In this document: positions 49,971 to 59,117 of the stretch, one piece after another
How positions within the stretch are numbered: position 1 is the stretch's first letter
How the letters are laid out: each line of letters opens with the position of its first letter
Assembly: GCA_035544875.1 (NCBI GenBank)
Contig: DASZZP010000107.1
Location: forward strand, 62,001-126,000
Source of the DNA: JASLEW01 sp035544875
GTDB taxonomy: Bacteria; Acidobacteriota; Thermoanaerobaculia; Multivoradales; UBA5704
Length of the DNA: 64,000 bases
Reading direction: 5' to 3'
Position numbers and translations under genes: made by a program
The notes under the pieces: generated by a model
Told to the model about the DNA's origin: nothing
Seen by the model: the letters and a program-made list of their open reading frames with translations, nothing else
Databases searched by the model: none

Positions 49971-52358
49971 CTAAAGCATTTCCAGGTTGGCGTAGCGGGC
50001 GATGAGCTTGCGCTTGCCATGGCGCTCGAAGAAGACGGTGATCTTCGCCTCCTCGCCCTGCCCGTCGAGCTCCAGCACGACTCCCTGGCCGAGCGTCGGG
50101 TGGCGGACGCGGCTGCCCCGCCGCAGCGGCCGCGACGGCCGCGCCAGGGGCGCCGCATCGGCGTCCCGGACGACCGTGCGCTCCCGCGTTGCCATGGCTC
50201 CGGTGGGCGCGGTGGGCGCGGCCCGCGCACCGCCGCCGAGCGCACCGGGTCGCTGCGGAGCGGCGGCCGCCGCCGCACGCCCGCCGTGCTCCTCCTCCGC
50301 GCCTGCCGCACCGCCGCTCCGGCCGCCGCCGAAGAACGAGTAGACGCCCTGGGCGCGCGCATCGAAGCGCGCCGCCGGCTCGCGGAAGAGGCCCGGGCTC
50401 TGGCTGACCGCGAGCAGCGCCGGCGGCAGCTCGGCGAGGAAGGTCGAGTCCAGCTGGTCCTGATAGCGGCCGGCGACGCGCCGCCGCCGGCAGCAAGTCA
50501 GGTAGAGCAGCTCGCGCGCCCGCGTCATGCCGACGTAGAACAGGCGGCGCTCCTCCTCGACGTTCTCGAGCTTCCCCTGCGAGTTGAAGTGGGGGAGGAC
50601 CCCCTCCTCGAGACCGGACACCACCACGGCCCGGAACTCGAGCCCCTTGGCGCTGTGCAGCGTCATCAGCGAGATGCCGCGCTCGCTCTGATAGGTATCG
50701 AGGTCGGTGACCAGCGAGACGTGGTCGAGGAAGGCGGTGAGCAGGTCGGCGTCGTCGCCGTTGTAGCTGTTCGACTCGGTGAACTCCTGGGCGGCGGAGA
50801 GGAACTCGCGGATGTTCTCCAGGCGGGCGAGGTCCTCGGGGTCGTCGCGCCGGTAGAGGTCCTCGTAGCCGGTCGCCTCGAGCAGGCGGTCGAGCAGCGC
50901 CGGCAGCGGCAGCTCGGCGGCGGCCTCCTGCAGGCCGACGATGAGATCGCGGAAACGGCGCAGGGCGGCCGCGCTGCGCGCCGGCAGCCCGCCCAGCTCG
51001 TCCAGGTAGAGCAGGTCCCACAGCGGTTGGCCGAGCTGCAGCGCCTGGTCGCGCAGCAGCTCCAGGGTCGCCTTGCCGATGCCGCGCGGCGGCTGGTTGA
51101 AGATGCGCGCCAGAGAGAAGTTGTCGCGCGGGTTGCGCAGCACCCGCAGGTAGGCCACCAGGTCCTTGATCTCGGCGCGGTCGTAGAAGCGCACGCCGCC
51201 GACCAGCACGTACGGCATCTCGCGCTTGAGCATCTCGTCTTCGAGGGCGCGGGTCTGGGCATTGGTCCGCACCAGCACGCCCATCTCGGAAAGCTTGATG
51301 CGGCTGCGCAGCCGTTCGAGCGTCGCCACCACCCAGTGCGCCTCCTCACCCTCGTCGCCGGCGCGGTAGAGCTCCACCTTGGCGCCCGCCCCGCGGTCGG
51401 TCCACAGGCGCTTGCCGCGGCGCCCGACGTTGTGGGCGATGAGCGCCCCCGAGACGTCCAGGATGGTCTGGGTCGAGCGGTAGTTGCGCTCCAGCTTGCG
51501 CACCACAGCGCCGGGAAAGCTCTCCTCGAAGCGCAGGATGTTGTCGAGGTCGGCGCCGCGCCAGCGATAGATCCCCTGGTCCTCGTCGCCGACCGCGGTC
51601 AAGTTGCCGGCCTTGCCGGCCAGCTCCTCGATCAGGCGCAGCTGCGCGTGATTGGTGTCCTGGTACTCGTCGACCAGCAGGTAGCGGGTGCGGGCGCGCA
51701 CCCGCGCTCCGATCTCGGCGTCGGTCGCCAGCAGCTTGACGGCCTGCGCGATGAGGTCGTCGAAGTCGACTCCCGAGGCCTGATGGAGGAGCCCCTGGTA
51801 GCGCCGGTAGACCGCCGCCACCTTACGCTCGAAGAAGTCCTGGGCCCGCGACTCGTAGGCCGCCGGCTCGAGCAGCCGGTTCTTGGCCGCGCTGATCTGG
51901 GCGAGCACCGAGCGCGGCGAGAAGGCGGTCTCGGAAAGGCCCTCGGCCGCCAGCGCCTCCTTGACCAGGGTCAGCTGGTCGGTCGCGTCATGGATCGCGA
52001 AATCGCGCTTGAGGCCCACCCGCTCGCCGTAGCGGCGCAGCAGCACCAGCGCATAGCGGTGGAAGGTCCCCACCGAGGCGCGCAGCGGGTGGACGCCGAG
52101 CAGGTCCTCGACCCGCTCCCGCATCTCGGCCGCCGCCTTGTTGGTGAAGGTCACCGCGACGATCGTGCCAGGATCGACGCCGCGCTCCTCGGCCAGCCAG
52201 TAGATCCGGTAGGTGATGACTCGGGTCTTGCCCGAGCCGGCTCCCGCCAGCACCAGCTGCGGCCCCTCGCCATGGGTGACCGCCGCGACTTGATCCGGAT
52301 TCAGCTGCCGCTCGAGCTCGGCTCGGACTCGGGCTCCCACTCCGATATCGCCGCTCAT
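49971..52358 (-). CDS. pcrA: PcrA/UvrD-type superfamily 1 DNA helicase
   Basis: A 795-residue 3'-5' helicase for repair and replication restart. Motifs: G-A-G-S-G-K-T (I), T-F-T-N-K-A-A-A-E-M (Ia), D-E-Y-Q-D-T-N (II), G-D-E-D-Q-G-I-Y-R-W-R-G (III), R-N-Y-R-S-T-Q (IV), T-L-H-S-A-K-G-L-E-F (V) and V-G-M-T-R-A (VI). The C-terminus, after a long Ala/Gly-rich linker, has V-R-H-P-T-L-G-Q-G-V-V-L, the Tudor-like domain of PcrA that binds RNA polymerase. ATG 52358; the open frame upstream is antisense to the ClpX-like gene. Confidence 0.94.
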   Translation of the reverse strand: MSGDIGVGARVRAELERQLNPDQVAAVTHGEGPQLVLAGAGSGKTRVITYRIYWLAEERGVDPGTIVAVTFTNKAAAEMRERVEDLLGVHPLRASVGTFHRYALVLLRRYGERVGLKRDFAIHDATDQLTLVKEALAAEGLSETAFSPRSVLAQISAAKNRLLEPAAYESRAQDFFERKVAAVYRRYQGLLHQASGVDFDDLIAQAVKLLATDAEIGARVRARTRYLLVDEYQDTNHAQLRLIEELAGKAGNLTAVGDEDQGIYRWRGADLDNILRFEESFPGAVVRKLERNYRSTQTILDVSGALIAHNVGRRGKRLWTDRGAGAKVELYRAGDEGEEAHWVVATLERLRSRIKLSEMGVLVRTNAQTRALEDEMLKREMPYVLVGGVRFYDRAEIKDLVAYLRVLRNPRDNFSLARIFNQPPRGIGKATLELLRDQALQLGQPLWDLLYLDELGGLPARSAAALRRFRDLIVGLQEAAAELPLPALLDRLLEATGYEDLYRRDDPEDLARLENIREFLSAAQEFTESNSYNGDDADLLTAFLDHVSLVTDLDTYQSERGISLMTLHSAKGLEFRAVVVSGLEEGVLPHFNSQGKLENVEEERRLFYVGMTRARELLYLTCCRRRRVAGRYQDQLDSTFLAELPPALLAVSQSPGLFREPAARFDARAQGVYSFFGGGRSGGAAGAEEEHGGRAAAAAAPQRPGALGGGARAAPTAPTGAMATRERTVVRDADAAPLARPSRPLRRGSRVRHPTLGQGVVLELDGQGEEAKITVFFERHGKRKLIARYANLEML

Positions 52359-52454
52359 CGCGCAAGTCTCACCGACGACAGCGCTGGCGCGCAAGCGGCG
52401 CCGCTCCACAGTGCTTCTAGACGGCATGCGGCCGCCAGGCCGTATGATGAGCTC

Positions 52455-53543
52455 ATGAAGCCGGTCGAGATCTTCAACGTCCTCGAACAGCGGGTCATCG
52501 GCCAGCAGGAGACGCTCAGGTACGTCTCGGTGGCGATCTTCAAGCACCTCCAAGGGGAGAAGTACGGCAACCTGCTGCTGATCGGCAACTCCGGCACCGG
52601 CAAGACCACGATCATGCGGGCCATCGAGTCGCTCTACCAGGCGCACGAGGAGTTCAGCGACTACCGGGCGGTCCTGATCATGAACGCCAGCACCTTCGCC
52701 ACCGAGGACGGGGCGGTCGACACCAGCCGGCTCTTCCTGCGCCTCGAGGAGCGCGCCCGCCAGCTGCTCGGGGCGGGCGCTTCTGCCGAGCAGATCGCTC
52801 GCCTGATGGAGCACGCCACGATTTGTCTCGACGAGGTCGACAAGATCTCGGGAATGATCGGCGGCAAGCCTTACGTCACCGGCATCAACATCCAGCAGGC
52901 GCTGCTCACCCTGATCGAGGGCGAGCGGGTGCTGCACCGGATGACGGCGCGGCAGGACGGCGCCGCCGAGTCGGCGGCGATCTGGATCGACACCGGCAAG
53001 ATGCTCTTTCTCTGCGCCGGCGCCTTCGAGACGCTCTACGACCAGGTCTTCGCCCGCGTCACCTCCGCCAAGAGCGGCGTCAAGCTTCCGACCACCACCA
53101 CTTACATCAACGGCAAGATCCAGATCCGCGAATACTTCACCCTGCGCAATCACTTCCGTCACGAAGACCTCTTCGACTACGGCATCCAGCCGCAGTTCCT
53201 GTCGCGCTTCGACAACGCCGTCATCCTGGAGGATCTCAGCTCCGCGGTCCTCTGCCGGATCTTCAGGGAGCCAAGCGAGGGCGTGCTCCAGACTTCGCGG
53301 AACTTCTTCCGCAACTACGGCATCGACCTCGAGGTCACCGAGGAGGCCGCGCAGAAGATCGCCGACGAGGCCGCCAAGAGCAGCCGCATCGGCGCCCGCG
53401 CCCTGAAGTCGGTCTACGGCCGCATCATCAAGCCCTTCGAGTTCGACCCCTTCTCGCGCGAGGAGGTCGAGGCGACCGCGGAGGGCCACCGTCTGGTCAT
53501 CGACGAGCCGCTGGTCAGCTCCACCCTCAAGCCCGCGGTCTGA
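52455..53543 (+). CDS. ClpX-like AAA+ ATPase lacking zinc domain, YVG pore loop and IGF loop
   Basis: A 362-residue AAA+ protein. G-N-S-G-T-G-K-T is Walker A, I-C-L-D-E-V-D-K-I Walker B, P-Q-F-L-S-R-F-D the Box VII segment with Arg and I-G-A-R-A-L-K sensor 2, all aligning with ClpX. The N-terminal zinc-binding domain is absent (family length is about 420). Where ClpX has the G-Y-V-G pore loop this has F-A-T-E-D-G-A-V-D. No I-G-F loop for ClpP docking was found. It is therefore probably not a ClpP partner. It is followed after 6 bp by an exported metallopeptidase-like gene. Substrate unknown. Confidence 0.78.
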   Translation: MKPVEIFNVLEQRVIGQQETLRYVSVAIFKHLQGEKYGNLLLIGNSGTGKTTIMRAIESLYQAHEEFSDYRAVLIMNASTFATEDGAVDTSRLFLRLEERARQLLGAGASAEQIARLMEHATICLDEVDKISGMIGGKPYVTGINIQQALLTLIEGERVLHRMTARQDGAAESAAIWIDTGKMLFLCAGAFETLYDQVFARVTSAKSGVKLPTTTTYINGKIQIREYFTLRNHFRHEDLFDYGIQPQFLSRFDNAVILEDLSSAVLCRIFREPSEGVLQTSRNFFRNYGIDLEVTEEAAQKIADEAAKSSRIGARALKSVYGRIIKPFEFDPFSREEVEATAEGHRLVIDEPLVSSTLKPAV

Positions 53544-53549
53544 GCCCTC

Positions 53550-55775
53550 ATGCTGAGAGCCCTGTCGATGCTGGTCCTGATTGGGCTGATCCCGCTCGCC
53601 GCGCCGCGGGCCCTGGCCGAGAGCACGATCCCAGCCGAGGTGGTGCGGCGGACGATCGCGGCGCTGGTCGCGCGCTGGGGCACGGCGCAGGCCGAGCGCA
53701 TCCGGCGGGGCGTCGAGCAGGTGGCCGGCCGGTGGTGGTCCGAGGACGGCGAGCCCGCGGCGTTCACCGCCTTCTGCGAGGCGGGCTTCGTCGCCGGCGA
53801 CGCCGAGTTGGAGCAGGTGTTCCGGCGGCTCGAACGGGTGATGGAGCAGGTCGACGGCCACCTCCACGAGGTGCGCCGCGAGCTGCACTCGCCGCTCGAC
53901 CTCGACACCGGCCCGATCACGCCGCTCGACAAATTGCTCGCCGAGGTGGACCTCGGCCCGCACCTCGACGACGATCTCTTCCGCTCCCGGGTTCCCTTCT
54001 ACGCCTTGCTGAACTTCCCCGTCCACACTCTCGGCGAGCGGCTCGCTCTCGGTCCGCACTGGGACCGCGAGAGCTGGGCGCGCTCGCGCATGATGGACCG
54101 CTTCGCCGTCCGGGTGCCGGCGCCCGTGCAGCAGGAGGCAACGCGCGCCTTCACCGCCGCCGATCAGTACATCGCCGCCTACAACATCCGCATGGACCGG
54201 CTGGTCACCGCCGACGGCCGGCGCCTTTTTCCCGAGGGCCTGCGCCTCATCACGCACTGGGGGCTGCGCGACGAGCTCGCGGCGCAGTACGCCGAGCCGG
54301 CCCAGGGCCTCGAGCGCCAGCGCCTGATCTACGAGGTGATGAAACGGATCGTGCGCCAGGAGATCCCGGCGGCGGTGATCGACAACCCCAACCTCCTCTG
54401 GGACCCGGCCGGCAACCGGGTGTGGCCGGTGGCGGGCTCGAAGGCGGCGGCGCCCGGCGCCAGGCCGCCCTCAGAGGGCGGCCCGCACGAGCGCGAGGCC
54501 GACTTGCGCTACGCCCACCTGTTGCAGATCTTTCGCGCTCAGCGTCTGGTCGACCCCTACACCGCCACCGCACCGACCTACATGGCGCGGAAGTTCGACC
54601 TCGAGCGCCAGATCCCGGAGGGGGAGGTCGAGGCGCTGCTGCTCTCGGTGCTCGAGTCGGCGGAGGTCAAGGGGCTGGCGCGCCTCGTCCAGCGCCGCCT
54701 CGGCCGCCCGCTCGAGCCGTTCGACGTCTGGTACTCGGGATTCAAGGCCCGCGGCCGCTACGCCGAGGCCGATCTCGACGCCCGGGTGCGCGCCCTCTAC
54801 CCCTCGGTCGCCGCCTACCAGGCGGCGGTGCCGCGGCTACTCGCGCGGCTCGGCTTCGCGCCGGGCCGGGCGCAGTGGGTCGCCGAGCACATCGTGGTCG
54901 ACGCGGCCCGCGGCGCCGGCCATGCCATGGGTGCGGTGCGCCGGGAGGACAGCGCCCACCTGCGCACCCGCGTCGCATCCGGCGGCGCGAGCGGCATGGA
55001 CTACAAGGGCTACAACATCGCCCTGCACGAGATGGGGCACAACGTCGAGCAGGTGTTCTCGCTCAACGGCATCGACTTCTGGTGGCTCTCCGGCGTGCCC
55101 AACAATGCCTTCACCGAGGCTCTCGCCTTCCTCTTCCAGAGCCGCGATCTGGAGCTGCTGGGGCTGGCCTCGGCCGGCGAGGAGGCGCAACGCGCCGCGG
55201 CGCTCGGCAGGCTGTGGAACACCTATGAGATCGCGGGCGTCGCGCTCGTCGACATGCGGCTCTGGCACTGGATGTACGACCATCCCGACGCCACCCCCGC
55301 GGCACTCCGCGAGGCGACGCTCGCCATCGCGCGCGAGGTCTGGAACCGCCATTACGCGCCGCTCTTCGGCGGCAGCCGCGACCTGCCGGGAGATCCCTCC
55401 GGGGAATGCCGCTCGTCCACCGCGGACGAGCCAGTCGCCGCAGATGCGGCACGAAAGTGCAGCACAGCGGCGGCTGGGCCGCAACAGGCGGCAGCTGCGG
55501 CCGACGCGGAGATCCTGGCCGTCTACTCCCACATGATCGAGTACGGGCTCTACCTGCCCGACTACGCGCTCGGCCACATCATCGCGGCCCAGGTCGCGGC
55601 CAAGGTGCGGCAGGGCGATTTCGGCGCCGAGTTCGAGCGCCTGGCGCGCCAGGGCCGCCTCACCCCGGATGCCTGGATGCGCGGCGCCGTCGGCGGCCCG
55701 CTCTCGGCCCAGCCCCTGCTGAGCGAGGCGCGCCGCGCCCTCTCCGCCGAGGGCGCGCCGAGCGCCGCACACTAG
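53550..55775 (+). CDS. Exported HExxH zinc-metallopeptidase-like protein
   Basis: A 741-residue protein with a signal peptide ending near R-A-L-A-E. One zinc motif, H493-E-M-G-H497-N, is followed about 26 residues later by N-A-F-T-E-A-L-A-F, whose Glu could be the third ligand of a gluzincin. The long helical first half resembles no recognised family; M3-like folds share this layout. A Pro/Ala/Gln-rich segment of about 40 residues interrupts the C-terminal part. Probably co-transcribed with the ClpX-like gene. The proteolytic role is inferred only from the motif. Confidence 0.65.
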   Translation: MLRALSMLVLIGLIPLAAPRALAESTIPAEVVRRTIAALVARWGTAQAERIRRGVEQVAGRWWSEDGEPAAFTAFCEAGFVAGDAELEQVFRRLERVMEQVDGHLHEVRRELHSPLDLDTGPITPLDKLLAEVDLGPHLDDDLFRSRVPFYALLNFPVHTLGERLALGPHWDRESWARSRMMDRFAVRVPAPVQQEATRAFTAADQYIAAYNIRMDRLVTADGRRLFPEGLRLITHWGLRDELAAQYAEPAQGLERQRLIYEVMKRIVRQEIPAAVIDNPNLLWDPAGNRVWPVAGSKAAAPGARPPSEGGPHEREADLRYAHLLQIFRAQRLVDPYTATAPTYMARKFDLERQIPEGEVEALLLSVLESAEVKGLARLVQRRLGRPLEPFDVWYSGFKARGRYAEADLDARVRALYPSVAAYQAAVPRLLARLGFAPGRAQWVAEHIVVDAARGAGHAMGAVRREDSAHLRTRVASGGASGMDYKGYNIALHEMGHNVEQVFSLNGIDFWWLSGVPNNAFTEALAFLFQSRDLELLGLASAGEEAQRAAALGRLWNTYEIAGVALVDMRLWHWMYDHPDATPAALREATLAIAREVWNRHYAPLFGGSRDLPGDPSGECRSSTADEPVAADAARKCSTAAAGPQQAAAAADAEILAVYSHMIEYGLYLPDYALGHIIAAQVAAKVRQGDFGAEFERLARQGRLTPDAWMRGAVGGPLSAQPLLSEARRALSAEGAPSAAH

Positions 55776-55865
55776 CACCAGTCTCGTCGCGGGACCCGCC
55801 CGTCCCGCACGACCCCCCCAACACTTTTCTCCGCCCATGCGTCTGTTGTGGGTGTGAATCCGCCG

Positions 55866-56483
55866 ATGACGATCGTCGCCGCCAGCGTCGAGGAGCGCCA
55901 CGAGCCGGGCGAGCGCCTGGCGGCGCTCTTCGAGATCCACCACGCGCGCCTGTTCCGGCTTGCCTGCCGGCTCACCGCCGATCGCGAGGAAGCGCGCGAC
56001 CTGGTGCAGGAGACTTTTCTGCGCGCCCTGCGCTCTTCGCGACGCCCGGGCGGTCTGCCGCCGGCCGGCGCAGCGCCAGGCGAGGCATGGCTGGTGCGGA
56101 CCCTGGTCAATCTCTGCCGCGACCGCTACCGGCGCCTGGCGGTGCGGCGGCGGCCCGCGGCATTGGCCGCGACCGCCGGCGCCGCGATCACTGCCGCGAC
56201 CAACGCGGCCAGCGCGGCCAACGCTCCCGGCGGCTCCGAGGAGGCCCTTGTCGCCCGGGCCACGGTGCGCGCCGCGCTGGCGCGGCTCTCGCCCCGGCGC
56301 CGCGCCGTGGTCGTCCTGCACGAGCTCGAGGAACTGCCGGTGGGCGCCGTCGCGCGGCTGCTCGGCATCGCCGAGGTCACCGTGCGCTGGCATCTGTTGA
56401 TGGCCCGCCGCGAGCTCGCCAGGGTCCTGCTCTCCCCAGGGCTTGGCGCCGCCTCAGTTTCCGCAACAGGAGACCGCAAATGA
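55866..56483 (+). CDS. ECF-family sigma factor
   Basis: A 205-residue extracytoplasmic-function sigma factor. Region 2 (L-F-E-I-H-H-A-R-L-F-R...D-L-V-Q-E-T-F-L-R-A) and region 4 (S-P-R-R-R-A-V-V-V-L-H-E-L-E, then V-A-R-L-L-G-I-A-E-V-T-V-R) are separated by an Ala-rich linker. ATG 55866 is preferred to GTG 55848. Its stop overlaps the next gene as ATGA, the usual sigma/anti-sigma coupling. Confidence 0.9.
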   Translation: MTIVAASVEERHEPGERLAALFEIHHARLFRLACRLTADREEARDLVQETFLRALRSSRRPGGLPPAGAAPGEAWLVRTLVNLCRDRYRRLAVRRRPAALAATAGAAITAATNAASAANAPGGSEEALVARATVRAALARLSPRRRAVVVLHELEELPVGAVARLLGIAEVTVRWHLLMARRELARVLLSPGLGAASVSATGDRK

Positions 56484-57322
56484 ACACGCGCCAATCCTCC
56501 GTCCACGATCACCGGCGCGGCGCTGAGCCGCGCGAGCGGCTGCGGAAGGAGCTGCGAGGTGGCGATCCCTGGAGCGGAGACGAGCTGACGCCGCGGGAGA
56601 TCGCGGCGTTGCGTCACGCTCTGCAGGAGGCGAGTGCCGATGCGGGCCGCTGGCCCCGCCCGGCGCGCCTGGCGCTGGCCGCCGCGCTCGCGGCGGCGCT
56701 CTTGTTCCTCGCCATTTTGAGCGTCCGCGATTGGCGCCCCTCCGGCCCGCAGCAGAGCACGAGAGCTGCGGCGCGCGCCGGCCGATCACCGGCGGCGGCG
56801 GCGGCAGGCTCGCATCGCGGCGCCCCGGCCGGCGGGACTGGCGAGGCGGCGCCGCATGGGGCCGCTTCCCTTGCCGGTCCTGCCGCGACCAATGCCGGCA
56901 TGGCCGCGCCCGGCGCGGCAGATCTCGGCACCGCCCGGAGGCCACGGCGCCAGGAGCGCATTGCCCACGCTCGGCCGGGCGACGGCCAGCGGCTTCCGGC
57001 GCCAGCCATCACGCCGCAAGCTGACCCGCAGCCAGCCGGCCGCAGCAGGCCCGCAGCCGCCGGAACCGAGCTCTCGGCAGCGGCAACCGGGCTTGCCGGC
57101 ACTGCCGAAGCCGCAGCCGCGCGCACGCTCACCTCGGGCCAGGATCCAGGTCCATGGCCAGGCGCCGAAGGAAGGCCCGGGCCGTCCGGCTCTTCGGAGA
57201 CGGGCGTAGCCGAGGTCGAGAGCCACACCGAGCCGGCCCAACGGCCGCGGCAGGTACAGTTTTCCACGCCGGGGGGCACCCGCATCATCTGGCTGCTCAA
57301 CCCGGCGGAGCCTTCGCTGTAG
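56480..57322 (+). CDS. Single-pass membrane protein, likely anti-sigma factor
   Basis: A 280-residue protein. A short cytosolic part (1-60) has no zinc (ZAS) motif, one membrane helix is at about 62-80, and a long periplasmic region is very rich in Ala, Pro and Gly. It ends with F-S-T-P-G-G-T-R-I-I-W-L-L-N-P, a tail seen in partner proteins of ECF factors in Acidobacteria-like genomes. Overlaps the sigma gene by 4 bp. Anti-sigma role is inferred from position. Confidence 0.6.
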   Translation: MNTRQSSVHDHRRGAEPRERLRKELRGGDPWSGDELTPREIAALRHALQEASADAGRWPRPARLALAAALAAALLFLAILSVRDWRPSGPQQSTRAAARAGRSPAAAAAGSHRGAPAGGTGEAAPHGAASLAGPAATNAGMAAPGAADLGTARRPRRQERIAHARPGDGQRLPAPAITPQADPQPAGRSRPAAAGTELSAAATGLAGTAEAAAARTLTSGQDPGPWPGAEGRPGPSGSSETGVAEVESHTEPAQRPRQVQFSTPGGTRIIWLLNPAEPSL

Positions 57323-57361
57323 AACCCCAGCCGTTTTCAGTGCGGCTGAAAGGAGACCTTG

Positions 57362-58147
57362 ATGAAGCCCTCGATTCGTTTCGCGCCGGCCCTATCTACC
57401 GCCCTGCTCCTGCTCCTGCCGTGCGGCCTGCAGCCGGCTAGCGCCACGGAGGACGACAAGGCGCCGGCCAGCACCGCCAGCTCGGGTCCGGTCTATACCG
57501 CGCACTACCGCATCCGCTTCCTCGACTTTCATGCCGCCGAGACGCTGGCCTGGGACCAGTGCCCGGCCAAGGACTGCCGGATCAGCTTCGAGAGCGGCGA
57601 GCTGGTGCTTACCGCCAGCGCCTCGGTCCACGAGCGCCTGGCCCGCGTCCTGACCAAGGAAGACTCGGCGCCGCGCACGCAGAGCTTTCAGCTCACGCTG
57701 CTGATCGGCGACAGCCGCGGCGACGGCCCGCCGCCCGAGCTGCCGAAGGCCGCTCAGAAGGCGCTCGAGGACATGCGCGATTTCCTGCCCTTCAAGCACT
57801 TCCAGCTGCTCGACATGGCCTGGATGCGGACCACCAGGAGCGCCGACGCCCGCCTGGTCGGCGCCGAGGGGCGGCCCTACCAGGTCCAGTTGTCCTTCCG
57901 CCGAGTGGGCGACCCGGCCGCCAAGGAGCTGCTGATGGAGGAGTTCCGCATCCATGAAGAGCCCGGTTCTCTCCCCGCCCCCGAGCCGGCACGGGCGGGC
58001 GCCCCCGCCGCCGCCGCACCGCGTCCGCCTGAGCGCCTGATCAACACCTCCTTCGGCATCCACGTCGGAGAGACCGTCGTCGTCGGCACCTCCAAGCTCG
58101 ACGGCGGCGACCGCGCCCTGGTCGTTCTGCTGACCGCCGTGCCATGA
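57362..58147 (+). CDS. Exported protein of unknown function with secretin N-domain-like segment
   Basis: A 261-residue protein. ATG 57362 with AGGAGA five bases before is preferred over TTG 57359. Signal peptide to about residue 29. Residues 80-110 (G-E-L-V-L-T-A-S-A-S-V-H-E-R-L-A-R-V-L) resemble the N1/secretin-like repeats that evaluate paired terms, then a Pro-rich linker and two beta-rich segments. Third gene of the ECF operon, so a likely output or sensor of that system. Confidence 0.6.
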   Translation: MKPSIRFAPALSTALLLLLPCGLQPASATEDDKAPASTASSGPVYTAHYRIRFLDFHAAETLAWDQCPAKDCRISFESGELVLTASASVHERLARVLTKEDSAPRTQSFQLTLLIGDSRGDGPPPELPKAAQKALEDMRDFLPFKHFQLLDMAWMRTTRSADARLVGAEGRPYQVQLSFRRVGDPAAKELLMEEFRIHEEPGSLPAPEPARAGAPAAAAPRPPERLINTSFGIHVGETVVVGTSKLDGGDRALVVLLTAVP

Positions 58148-58199
58148 GCTCGCCCCGGTGGGGAGTACGTAGTCCCCACCGGCGGTGCCGATGCCGAGG

Positions 58200-58415
58200 A
58201 GAAACGGCGCTGCAATGTGGCGGTGGAGGCCTACTCGAAGCATCGATCGGATCGCCCCCCGCAACCCCTCGATCCCCTTCCCGGTTGTCGGAAGCCGCCG
58301 GGTCCCGACCTGCCGGGAGTGCCGGCAATGGTAGATGTGCCGGCCTGCCCGGCGGCGCCGGGGGGGAAGGGGACGCCCCCTCCCCTGGCGCACGACCAAT
58401 TTCGTTTTAGCGGCA
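58200..58415 (-). repeat. Interspersed G-rich repeat, inverted long copy (R3)
   Basis: The reverse complement of the R2 repeat at 32335, with about 41 additional bases (CCGGCACATCTACCATTGCC onward) in the centre. Its boundary AACGAAATTGG begins directly at the stop codon of the Crp gene, as R1 does near the porin stop. Confidence 0.75.
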
Positions 58416-59102
58416 GTAGCTTGCCAGCGCCTTCCGCTCCAGGACCCGGATGCGGTGGTTGCCGTCGACGGCGATGTAGCCGCGCTGCTTGAATTCGACA
58501 ATCGCCTGGTTGACCCGCTCGCGCGAGGCGCCCACGATCTCGCCGAGATCGGACTGCGTGAGGCGCAGGGGAATCCTCACCTCCCCCTCGGCTCCGGGTT
58601 TGCCGTAGCGCTCCGCCAGGGCGAGGATCTGGCGCGCGACCCGCCCCGGCACGTCGAGGGTGCAGAGGGCCTGGATCTGCTCGTTGGCGAAGCGCAGGCG
58701 GTGCGAGAGGAGGCGCACCAGGTTGTTGGCCAGCGGGGCCAGCGTGCGCAGGCAGGACTGGAAGGTCGAGCGGTCCATCCAGACCAGCCGCGAAGGCTCG
58801 GTGGTCACCACGTTGGCCGAGCGGCCGGCACTGTCGACCAGGCTCATCTCGCCCACCGTGTCGCCGGGGCCGAGGAACGCCAGGATGACCTCGCGGCCGT
58901 CGGGATGGCTGACGTAGATCTTGACCGTGCCTTCGAGCAGCACGTAGACCACCTCGCCTGGCTGCTGGGCGGTGATGAAGTGGGAGCCGGCGGGTACTGC
59001 CGAGGCGTGCAGGAGGCCGTTGAGCCGGCACAGCTCGTCTGCAGCCAGGCCGTGGAACAGCTCCAGCTCCCCGAGGCGCGACGGGTCTTCGACGGCGGCC
59101 AT
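58407..59102 (-). CDS. Crp/Fnr-family transcription regulator
   Basis: A 231-residue regulator: cNMP-binding-fold domain (F-I-T-A-Q-Q-P-G-E-V-V-Y-V-L-L-E-G; G-D-T-V-G-E-M-S-L) and a C-terminal winged helix (Q-S-D-L-G-E-I-V-G-A-S-R-E-R-V-N). The phosphate-binding Arg of E-x-x-L-x-x-x-x-R-S-A is present in the form D-S-A-G-R-S-A, so cAMP or another nucleotide could bind. No Fnr-type Cys cluster. 15 bp after the aminotransferase gene, same strand. Confidence 0.9.
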   Translation of the reverse strand: MAAVEDPSRLGELELFHGLAADELCRLNGLLHASAVPAGSHFITAQQPGEVVYVLLEGTVKIYVSHPDGREVILAFLGPGDTVGEMSLVDSAGRSANVVTTEPSRLVWMDRSTFQSCLRTLAPLANNLVRLLSHRLRFANEQIQALCTLDVPGRVARQILALAERYGKPGAEGEVRIPLRLTQSDLGEIVGASRERVNQAIVEFKQRGYIAVDGNHRIRVLERKALASYCR

Positions 59103-59117
59103 GTCCTGGCCTCCATC

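Noticed and set aside
50019..52454. Upstream in-frame extension of the ClpX-like gene and the antisense extension of the PcrA gene
   Set aside because: Both are open only because they oppose the other gene; domain starts (52455 plus, 52358 minus) set the true ends.
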